Below are positions 15,901 through 20,905 of a stretch of DNA of 20,905 bases, piece after piece (the first letter of the stretch is position 1; the number at the start of each line of letters is the position of its first letter). A program made the translations under genes and the position numbers. Source of the stretch: CAYVFC01 sp964450715 (GTDB lineage: Bacteria > Myxococcota_A > Polyangia > Polyangiales > JAFGIB01); contig CAYVFC010000142.1 in assembly GCA_964450715.1 (NCBI GenBank), forward strand, positions 1-20,905, written 5' to 3'. Below the pieces are notes generated by a model. That model had not been told where the DNA came from. It saw only the letters and a list, made by a program, of their open reading frames with translations, and ran no database searches.

Positions 15901-16635
15901 CATGCTCTGGGTGCTTATCGCGGAGATGAGCCCGCCCTGGGTGGCGGTGTCGTTGCGCGCGCCCGTGTCGATGAGGAAGCTCTCGGTACAGTTGGGAAAG
16001 TGCAGCAGCCCGACCCGGGTATTGTCGTCTCGCAGCCGGGGGTTGGCGGGAGTCGACTCGCCCAGGCCGTAGGACCAGAGCCCATCCTCGGAGTCGCTCT
16101 TGTCGCGGTTGAAAACGTCCTTGCTGATCTGCTCATCGGCGCCGACATAGGTGGGCTGGCTGTCAAAGGTCATCAGCCCGAAACGCACCTCGGTCTTGTA
16201 GGTGTCCAGCAGCCCGTCTTCGTTCTGTACCGCGGTGCTGTTGCAGGGCCCGGACATGGCCGGGTTGCACTCCCAGGGCTGGTGGTAGGGATACAAGTAT
16301 CCGTAATCGAAGACGAACTCGCTGCTGTCGTCTCTCTCGTACGCCTCGCACTGGAAGGGCGAGGGAAAGGTCCCGGTCAACGCCTCCAGCGCGGTCGACC
16401 AGCGGCTCATTTCGTCGGTACCTGAATCGTCTTCGCAATCCGGCAGGCAATCGTTGCAGGCGTCGGTGGTGCACGTGCAACCGGGGAGCCACTCCATGGA
16501 GCCGGAGCTGTCCACCACCAACATCAACAGGGGCTTGGTCCCGCGGACATCCGGCCCCTGTGCGCGGGCTACCCCGGCCACGGATATCCCCATCAATGCG
16601 AGGAGCAGGATCTCGAGGGCGCGGTTGACTCTCAT
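12922..16635 (-). CDS. pilY1: Type IV pilus tip/priming protein PilY1 with von Willebrand A domain
   Basis: The protein has 1237 residues, typical for PilY1. It caps and primes type IVa pili with the minor pilins and can act as adhesin. A Sec signal peptide (1-25, cut after ARA) is followed by a vWA domain (about 35-445) with MIDAS parts DSSGS (42-46), GGTP (263-266) and ITDG (296-299). That domain is interrupted by cysteine-rich insertions (for example 53-67 and 311-320). From GDIYHSSP (621-628) onward is the C-terminal beta-propeller, with LYVGTNDGILHAF (659-671) and ADADGVLWRIDL (946-957). The usual acidic calcium loop just before that last motif (DxDxDGxxD type) is not evident: residues 933-945 read GDVGTLATRAFVA. 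The start has a strong GGAGGAG site and lies 12 bases after pilX. Confidence 0.94.
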   Translation of the reverse strand: MRVNRALEILLLALMGISVAGVARAQGPDVRGTKPLLMLVVDSSGSMEWLPGCTCTTDACNDCLPDCEDDSGTDEMSRWSTALEALTGTFPSPFQCEAYERDDSSEFVFDYGYLYPYHQPWECNPAMSGPCNSTAVQNEDGLLDTYKTEVRFGLMTFDSQPTYVGADEQISKDVFNRDKSDSEDGLWSYGLGESTPANPRLRDDNTRVGLLHFPNCTESFLIDTGARNDTATQGGLISAISTQSMESTNEQIQNALLATRPYGGTPMAAAMDDLHFYFEELDDSYSSCRDTYAILITDGLPDDDYRAQSGCDCKDREECCQAYLGLDSCDGIADLATNPDYTPSLYQCPYPTPEEVADALVNGYDDGGGVVKRCWVVGFATPCNDSDPDDLETPYDPSHETEGCKVRDRLDAIAAACSRDGLGTAVFADSLSVLRDTIDNILTEVSSGAVSRTVPAFLNTSNTSGLAQYQFNTGFNVGSESEAWSGVLERTVYQCNSGTIDEIDPSEAAENRFHETLNANDDRKLWTALPDSDGPLCNSLDCTPRDHLYRFSPSGNCGSTFDGYCDRVVFENPTNVFQENGVLREHLELEINSAGLQRRYEIMKWVHADDSVTDRANNKLGDIYHSSPAVVGKPSFRLSDDEYNQFRYKKAVATRPPTLYVGTNDGILHAFSVDQYPAQGDAQTDMAHQTVSYAAGEEMWGFVPPFLLHKLDAASTMHTFMVDGTPVVKDVPLSRVPDRVSCQNSAGDTDPFCNYRTVLIAGLRGGGSAYFALDITDPVYDPNDTLGTDGEGNSIPGPRFLWQFTHEDLGETYGRPALGQAVIRWNPTTSQPDSSAAGVLMERAIAILPGGKGVEIPGSSCLQMTNANDANGPYKTQTSTIDSQVHEHRPQVRCWEAKGRSVFIVDVETGVLIKQIDESVFRSPIVGTPALFQGDVGTLATRAFVADADGVLWRIDLSRIDPVPGDPLDGWTARPFHDAYWQYKGAAYTEGYKIGQASYESPVLSVDTQGRVVVLFATGDTEDFEDTEALNYVVSLTELNVPGEVMTQDALDDVKAAFNWEIKLQPSELVTGSLELFNRRVYFASFVVSPSYDPCDYGYSRLFAVDYINRDLTRDWPGTSPLTYYPELVASSYLGSAAALFNNEPGAIDTSMENKLYMGVGITRRPQCFSSGTDTFDDIYGQLGGLAGASSTANATYELVGMVSGEQVAGSELGSVRIEQSGPEQMNSIEAFAGTCE

Positions 16636-16647
16636 CTCTCCTCCAAC

Positions 16648-17310
16648 TCAAAAAGACATGAGGGGCCCGAGCTTCAGCGAGGCGCAGGAGGTGTGAATGC
16701 TACGGTTATGGCGGTCGCCCGCCGTGTTGTAGACGGTGCCGCCTCTCGCGACCAGGTTGACGTTCAGGAACTTCATGGTTCCCCCTCCCTCGGCGCGAAA
16801 GCCGGCGACGGGCTTTGGGTCGTCCTCGGTGTAGCGGACATCGACCGCGAACCAGGGCTGGTATCCCTGGGCCGGGCCGAGCGTGTCGTCCGGCATGGGG
16901 TCGTGGGTGAAGTTACCGGCTACGAAGTCGCTCTGGTCCGGGGTAGCGAAGTTGTGATCGAATCGATTGCAGCCGTTGTCCTGCGGATACACGCAGTTCG
17001 GCTCGTTGAAGTCCGCGCCGGGGGGAACGATGTTATTCTTCTCGAGCGCCTTGAACGACGCGTCCAGGCTGGCCCCGCCCAGCGCGTCGATACGGCTGAT
17101 GGTCAACGCCAGCCCGCCCTCGCTCATCAGCTTGCTCTGCATGGCGCGGCGGCCGTGCCCCGAGGCGCGCATCTCGAACCCGGTGGCCTGCACCGAGATG
17201 GCCGCGGTGGCCGTGGCCAGCAGCAAGACGAGCATCACGGCCAGCATGGCCGCTCCCTGGTTACGGCGCGCGCCGCTGTTCGTCCCTCGTCTGGTTCGAT
17301 CTACCCTCAT
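16648..17310 (-). CDS. pilX: Type IV pilus assembly protein PilX-like minor pilin
   Basis: The product has 220 residues. Its N-terminus, RRNQGAAMLAVMLVLLLATA followed by SVQATGFEMRASGHGRRAM, matches the PilX N-terminal pattern: a basic stretch, a Gly cleavage site and a hydrophobic helix that lacks the usual Glu5 of major pilins. PilX belongs to the minor-pilin complex that primes pilus assembly. The periplasmic part has a Cys pair (in NEPNCVYPQDNGCNRF) and ends with TSCASLKLGPLMSF. The ATG overlaps the pilW stop as TGATG and is preceded by GAGGGG at good spacing; a TTG one codon upstream is less likely. Family sequence conservation is low, so the call rests on the N-terminus and on position between pilW and pilY1. 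Confidence 0.85.
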   Translation of the reverse strand: MRVDRTRRGTNSGARRNQGAAMLAVMLVLLLATATAAISVQATGFEMRASGHGRRAMQSKLMSEGGLALTISRIDALGGASLDASFKALEKNNIVPPGADFNEPNCVYPQDNGCNRFDHNFATPDQSDFVAGNFTHDPMPDDTLGPAQGYQPWFAVDVRYTEDDPKPVAGFRAEGGGTMKFLNVNLVARGGTVYNTAGDRHNRSIHTSCASLKLGPLMSF

Positions 17311-18581
17311 CAAAACCCCTCACAGGCTACCGAGGAGACCGGTATCTCGGCGCGCAGCGTGCGCACGCGGGCGGAACCCACCCGCCCGCCCGTATTGGTG
17401 TGCCGGTAGCGAACGATCTCCCCCGTGTTGTTGACGCCGCCGCTCGGGCCGGCCGGCCAGGGGAAACGCGGGTCCATCTCCGGCGTGCGCGCCGAGAGCG
17501 TCACCACCACCGCCCGGACCCACTCGGGATTGGCGCCCACGGTCGCGGCCGCGGCCGCGTCGTCCAGCAACGCCAGCAGCGGGGGCGCCGCCGGGTTGCC
17601 CCGGTCCCGATTGTCGACCACGAAGTCGACGTCGAAGCTGACCACGTAGTCGAGCACCGCGCTGGCCGTTCCCACTACCGTCATCGGATTGGTGGTGGGA
17701 TCGAGCTCCTCGCGGACCAGCTGGATATTGGGACCAGCGATCAGGTCCGAGGCGGCCGACGCGTCGTTACCGGCAGCCGTCAACAGCCGATAGCGGACTA
17801 CCGAGAGAGGAGCGGCCTTGGCCCCGGTCATCATCCCACCCACGCAAGAGCTTCCCAACGGGAGGATATCCGTGAAGTCGACCGTGGCCAGCCCCCCGGT
17901 GACGCCCGAGCTGTTGATCTCGACGAAGAACTTGAATCCGGCCTGGTTCTGCAGGCGCAGCAGCCTGCCCACCCGGAACGTATCCGTGACCGCGTCCTCT
18001 TGCAGCGTGGGGGTAGCCTCCCACCAACTGGTGAAGCTGCGTCGAAAGGGCTGGTTGCCCGCTTCCAGCACCGCCCTGACATTGGAGGAGAGCCCGGCGA
18101 TGGTGTACTCGTCGCGGCTGGAATAGTTGCCGATCATGGTCAGGTGATCGGCCTGCAGCGTGTCCGCCGGAAAATCGCCGGCGACCAGGTTGATCAGGGC
18201 CAGGTCGCCGGCATTGTTGCTGGTATCGAGCAGAGCGATCGGCACCACCCGGTTCTGGGCCATATTGCTGACCGTTGTCGTCAGAAAACAAGTCTCGCCG
18301 GCCAGGCTCGAGTTCGGCGTGCTGTGATAGCCCGCGCGCTCTACGTCCCGCTTGATCTGGTTCATGGCGTTGCGCAGGGCGGTCTGCACATTGGAGACCC
18401 GCTGCTGCGAGCGGAACTGCTCGGTAGAAGCCGCGCCCAGGGCGTAGGCCGTGGTCACGGCGATGGTACCCACCGCCAGCGCGACCATCAGCTCCAGCAG
18501 GGTGAAGCCGCTGGCCCGTCGCGGCCGTCGCGCGGCCGCTACCCTTCCCGTTCGTCCCTGGTTTCGGTCTCTGTTCATCAT
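17310..18581 (-). CDS. pilW: Type IV pilus minor pilin PilW
   Basis: The product has 423 residues, with a 25-residue basic leader, a prepilin peptidase site (SG|FTLLELMVALAVG, cleavage after Gly25) and Glu at position +5. The hydrophobic helix runs to about residue 48. The following QFRSQQRVSNVQTALRNAMNQIKRDVERAGYHS is the region PilW proteins share. It is larger than most minor pilins, as is usual for PilW. It should sit at the pilus tip with PilV, PilX and PilY1. The ATG overlaps the pilV stop (TGATG), showing tight coupling; a second ATG follows at once. I see no clear ribosome-binding site, consistent with coupling. Confidence 0.88.
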   Translation of the reverse strand: MMNRDRNQGRTGRVAAARRPRRASGFTLLELMVALAVGTIAVTTAYALGAASTEQFRSQQRVSNVQTALRNAMNQIKRDVERAGYHSTPNSSLAGETCFLTTTVSNMAQNRVVPIALLDTSNNAGDLALINLVAGDFPADTLQADHLTMIGNYSSRDEYTIAGLSSNVRAVLEAGNQPFRRSFTSWWEATPTLQEDAVTDTFRVGRLLRLQNQAGFKFFVEINSSGVTGGLATVDFTDILPLGSSCVGGMMTGAKAAPLSVVRYRLLTAAGNDASAASDLIAGPNIQLVREELDPTTNPMTVVGTASAVLDYVVSFDVDFVVDNRDRGNPAAPPLLALLDDAAAAATVGANPEWVRAVVVTLSARTPEMDPRFPWPAGPSGGVNNTGEIVRYRHTNTGGRVGSARVRTLRAEIPVSSVACEGF

Positions 18582-19267
18582 CAATTCTGCGGCGGGTTGT
18601 AGCGAATGACAGTGGCGGCGTATACCGCGTGGAAATCATCGACTCCATCTGCGGGGCTGGAGACATCGAGCGTACCGTTGCCCGTCATCGCGCAGAGCGG
18701 CGACGCGACCGCCAGGGTGGCGCCGGAGCCCGCCTTGGGCCAGAAGACGCGCACCTCGGCCCGCAGGGAGGTTTCGGCGGCGGGGTCGTCGGCCATCCAG
18801 CGCAGGCGATAGTGAGTACAAAAAGCGATCCGCTGCTGGTTGCCCGAGATGAGCGGGGCGACGTCATTGCCATACAGGTCGGCCCCGGCCGAATGGCCCA
18901 GGGTCGCGTTCACCTGGTTTATCTGGTTTCCGGCGGCCTGCAGCCATGCATCAGTCGCGTCAACTTCTATGATGGCTTGGGTCAGGTAGGCGGTGGTCGC
19001 CACGCCGGTCGGGCCCGGCTGGTTCCAGATCAACGCGTCGGTCCTGAGCCGCTCGATCCAGCGGTCGGCGATCTCGGTGGCCTGGGCAACGCGGCGGGAG
19101 TAGAGGTTGGCGCGAGCGATGAAGCCCTGCAGCGAGAAGAGCGCGGCGGCTCCCACCGTCATCACCGCCAGGGACATCATCAGCTCGATCATGGTGAATC
19201 CCCGGCGACGGTGCCGTCTCGCCCCGACAGTTCTGCGACCGCCCGTCTCCATGCGCGCTCGCCTCAT
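18581..19267 (-). CDS. pilV: Type IV pilus minor pilin PilV
   Basis: The product has 228 residues, with a very basic 23-residue leader, a prepilin cleavage site RRG|FTMIELMMSLAVMTVG (cut after Gly23) and Glu at +5. After the helix come QGFIARANLYSRRVAQATEIADRWIERLR, as in PilV-type pseudopilins, and a C-terminal domain with two cysteines (CTHYRLRW and LCAMTG). Assignment to PilV rather than another pseudopilin is based on order (fimT, pilV, pilW, pilX, pilY1) and on this post-helix region. The ATG lies 13 bases after the upstream gene's stop. Confidence 0.85.
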   Translation of the reverse strand: MRRARMETGGRRTVGARRHRRRGFTMIELMMSLAVMTVGAAALFSLQGFIARANLYSRRVAQATEIADRWIERLRTDALIWNQPGPTGVATTAYLTQAIIEVDATDAWLQAAGNQINQVNATLGHSAGADLYGNDVAPLISGNQQRIAFCTHYRLRWMADDPAAETSLRAEVRVFWPKAGSGATLAVASPLCAMTGNGTLDVSSPADGVDDFHAVYAATVIRYNPPQN

Positions 19268-19280
19268 CGCCGAATCCTCA

Positions 19281-19919
19281 TCATCGCCTGACCCTCGCGT
19301 TGCCGCCGAAGACGAACACCACCTGTCTGGGAACGCCCGATAAGGTTCCGCTCAGCTTGTGGAAGACCGCGTAGATCGGGCTGCTGACGCTGTTGACCGA
19401 ATCGCCGAAATTCGTGTCGCTGCTGTTCCGGATCATCATGCGTCCGTCGGGCTGAATGCAGATCTGGTCGATCACGTTGGTGCCGGTGACCTCTACGTTG
19501 TTGACGGTCACGGGCTCGAGCGTGATCCAGTGCGAGGAGTTGGCGATGTTATAATGCCTCATGTCGACTTCATCGATCGGATTCAGGTTAGGGAAATCCC
19601 AGCGGCTAGCCGGATTACAGCTGGTCAGGCTATTCGCTTCGTCGCGAAACAACCGCATCCTCCCGACCTCTTGGTTCCCCCCAATCCCGCCTTGCGGTTG
19701 AAATGCGTCATAGACGAGCACGTGAGCCCGGCCGGTCGCGTTGGCCCCGCTCCTGGCTGAGTTGGCCAGTCGCGCGATGTCGACCGCCGCGTCCGCGGCG
19801 CGCCCGTCCGCCATGGCCGAGGTGACGGCCGGCGCGACCATGGCGAACATGATGCCGATTATTGCTATCACCACCATCAGCTCGATGATCGTGAAGCCCT
19901 CGTTGGATAGAGCCCGCAT
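19281..19919 (-). CDS. fimT: GspH/FimT-type minor pilin (FimU/FimT)
   Basis: From ATG 19919 the product has 212 residues: an eight-residue leader MRALSNEG, cleavage before FTIIELMVVIAIIGIMFAMV, and Glu at +5. This is a class III prepilin signal. The GspH/FimT-like part follows (RAADAAVDIARLANSARSGANATGRAHVLVY), with a C-terminal beta domain including a Cys pair and GVPRQVVFVFGG. I chose 19919 over ATG 19976 and 19952 because AAGGAG lies ten bases upstream and the leader has normal length. It is the first gene of the operon and probably corresponds to FimU of the Myxococcus minor-pilin clusters. GspH of a type II secretion system is less likely given the neighbours. Confidence 0.85.
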   Translation of the reverse strand: MRALSNEGFTIIELMVVIAIIGIMFAMVAPAVTSAMADGRAADAAVDIARLANSARSGANATGRAHVLVYDAFQPQGGIGGNQEVGRMRLFRDEANSLTSCNPASRWDFPNLNPIDEVDMRHYNIANSSHWITLEPVTVNNVEVTGTNVIDQICIQPDGRMMIRNSSDTNFGDSVNSVSSPIYAVFHKLSGTLSGVPRQVVFVFGGNARVRR

Positions 19920-20160
19920 ATTTCGACTGCTCCTTGTATCTGCAATCGCCATACCGACCCTGGCCACTCCAGACAATTATCTGAAATCACAAGATAAATG
20001 GCGAATTACCTACATCCTGAATCCCGCATTTGCTGCAAGACCTACGCAATCTTTTCCAGTCGAGATGAACTACGGTCCCACTGTACGAATTTTTCATTAT
20101 ATATGGAATTTATTTATTATACTGTAAGAAACAAAAAATCCCACTATTAACAACGATGTG
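19920..20160 (-). promoter_or_regulatory. AT-rich upstream region of the pilus operon
   Basis: This is the most AT-rich stretch in the window and directly precedes the leftward pilus operon. On the minus strand there are two perfect TATAAT hexamers (20121-20116 and 20101-20096), but neither has a good -35 at the right distance. I found no -24/-12 element of sigma54 type. A promoter here is likely from context; the exact one cannot be assigned. Confidence 0.4.
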
Positions 20161-20189
20161 ATCGCCCTCGACGAACCCTGCAGACACGT

Positions 20190-20310
20190 CGATGCCGGCA
20201 CCGCGCGGCGGATGCGCCTCGGCCGATACGCCGATGCCAACACCGCGCGGCGATCCCGCTCGACGCCCATCGTCATACCCTTGCCCATCGTCACCCCCCG
20301 CCCATTGTCA
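20190..20310. repeat. Short degenerate direct repeats in the fimT-tRNA gap
   Basis: CGATGCC-nn-CACCGCGCGGCG occurs at 20190-20210 and 20232-20252 (19 of 21 bases identical). GCCCATCGTCA follows at 20265-20275 and 20283-20293, with a variant GCCCATTGTCA at 20300-20310. Open frames through this stretch look like products of GC composition. I see no gene between 20160 and the tRNA promoter at 20530. Confidence 0.65.
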
Positions 20311-20434
20311 CACCCCCGTTATGCCCCCCCTGATAACCCCGCCCCACGCCTTCCGGTGCTGCGACCTCCCCACGGCTTCTCCGAGCGTTCCGCCTGTTCC
20401 GCCCGGCGGTACGGAGCCGATGCTACGTGCGTCC

Positions 20435-20455
20435 GCCCAGAGCCCAGAGCCCAGA
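20435..20455. repeat. GCCCAGA triplicated in tandem
   Basis: The heptamer GCCCAGA is repeated three times without interruption. It is a simple-sequence tract in non-coding DNA that could vary in copy number by slippage. Confidence 0.8.
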
Positions 20456-20529
20456 CCGCGTACCCCAGTAGTAAGCATCCGGGGCATATCCGAAAAGGGC
20501 ATCGGGCTGCACTCGATTCGGCCGCCGAC

Positions 20530-20558
20530 TTGACACGGGGCGCCCGCTTGCCTATCTG
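20530..20558 (+). promoter_or_regulatory. Promoter of tRNA-Leu
   Basis: A perfect TTGACA (20530-20535), a 17-base spacer and TATCTG (20553-20558) precede the tRNA. Predicted start near 20565 leaves about 29 bases of 5' leader for RNase P to remove. Confidence 0.7.
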
Positions 20559-20593
20559 TCACGCCTTCTCGGTGCTAAGCTCTCTCTGACAAC

Positions 20594-20680
<87 letters not shown>

Positions 20681-20716
20681 GAAGTGATTCCAGACAGTTA
20701 GGCCCGTTCACCCGGA

Positions 20717-20737
20717 CCCCGCGAGAGCGGGGTTTTT
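20717..20737 (+). terminator. Intrinsic terminator of tRNA-Leu
   Basis: A perfect stem CCCCGC-GAGA-GCGGGG (20717-20732) is followed directly by TTTTT (20733-20737). It is 36 bases after the CCA end, so the tRNA appears to be a single-gene transcript. Confidence 0.9.
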
Positions 20738-20740
20738 GGT

Positions 20741-20764
20741 TTGTTGGACGTATTGTTGGACGTA
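20741..20764. repeat. Perfect tandem 12-base repeat after the tRNA terminator
   Basis: TTGTTGGACGTA is repeated twice head to tail. It could be a slippage product or a trace of a recombination event beside a tRNA gene, but no integrase is visible in the window. Confidence 0.8.
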
Positions 20765-20795
20765 TCCGCCGGAGGGGAAGCCGGAGGCAAGCCCC

Positions 20796-20905
20796 TCAAC
20801 GGCGTCGCAGGGGGATGACCTGAGCCCCGCCGGATCGTTCGCCGGACAGCTTGCGTATTCCGCTGAAGCCGATCACTTCTTCCGGGCCAAGCCGATCACC
20901 TTTTC
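20796..20905 (-). CDS. C-terminal end of a possible leftward gene (truncated by window edge)
   Basis: A minus-strand frame is open from the window end to TGA at 20798-20796, giving 35 residues that include GDRLGPEEVIGFSGIRKLSG and end in QVIPLRRR. Composition and codon use look protein-like, and the other frames are closed nearby. The stretch is too short to identify or to be certain it is a gene. The region between its stop and the tRNA terminator includes a GCAAGCCCCTC block (20787-20797) shared with the tails of the dispersed repeats. Confidence 0.4.
   Translation of the reverse strand, partial: KGDRLGPEEVIGFSGIRKLSGERSGGAQVIPLRRR

Noticed and set aside
14218..16425. A 735-codon open frame on the + strand opposite pilY1
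   Set aside because: It is a GC-driven shadow of pilY1: no domain, no ribosome-binding site, low-complexity composition, and pilY1 is unmistakable on the other strand. The same holds for long + frames at 1249-2400, 5355-7382 and 8369-9256.
20076..20146. TCCCACT motifs upstream of the pilus operon resembling the arms at 2383-2411
   Set aside because: TCCCAC occurs many times in the window, including inside genes, so a shared operator cannot be claimed.
20158..20589. A 143-codon + frame in the gap before tRNA-Leu
   Set aside because: It consists of degenerate direct repeats and the tRNA promoter, has no ribosome-binding site and an Arg/Pro-rich composition typical of spurious frames.

Overview
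The window is about 21 kb of GC-rich bacterial chromosome. Gene order and families point to the former Deltaproteobacteria (Myxococcota or Desulfobacterota relatives). The main clues are a protein joining a GspE-type N-terminal domain, HD-GYP, receiver and DUF4388/PATAN modules, and a minor-pilin cluster in the order fimT(fimU)-pilV-pilW-pilX-pilY1, as in Myxococcus. The taxonomic call is inference from gene content; no search was run.

Layout from left to right. (1) 1-186 holds one copy of a roughly 135-bp dispersed GC-rich repeat. (2) 187-2367 (-) is the multidomain signalling protein, divergent from 2401-2973 (+), a small lipoprotein, and 2975-3772 (+), an MlaE-type lipid-transport permease without its ATPase or MCE partner. 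(3) 3784-3915 is a second copy of the dispersed repeat, followed by a promoter-like site and an acidic lipoprotein of unknown function (4090-4818 +). (4) 4843-4925 is a long imperfect palindrome. (5) 4941-10440 (-) is the complete elongasome operon mreB-mreC-mreD-mrdA(PBP2)-rodA, read right to left from a good sigma70-type promoter at 10554-10582. (6) 10718-11150 is a gene-free array of about 41-bp GC-rich units, six in direct orientation and two related units inverted, ending at the ribosome-binding site of hisC (11160-12242 +). (7) 12335-19919 (-) is a tightly packed operon for the priming complex of a type IVa pilus: fimT-like, pilV, pilW, pilX, pilY1 and a terminal putative lipoprotein. 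(8) 19920-20593 is intergenic, AT-rich next to the pilus operon and repeat-rich further on, followed by tRNA-Leu(CAG) with a strong promoter and a clear terminator. The last 110 bases probably hold the C-terminus of another leftward gene.

How the genes work together: the mre/mrdA/rodA products form one machine for rod-shape peptidoglycan synthesis. The pilus genes encode the minor pilins and tip protein that prime pilus assembly. The HD-GYP/receiver protein looks like a signalling scaffold rather than an enzyme, because its metal-site and phosphoacceptor residues are altered. No defence system, CRISPR array, integrase or transposase was found. The least ordinary items are the degenerate signalling fusion, the hisC-upstream repeat array, the two dispersed repeats, the orphan MlaE, and a PilY1 that seems to lack the usual calcium-binding loop.
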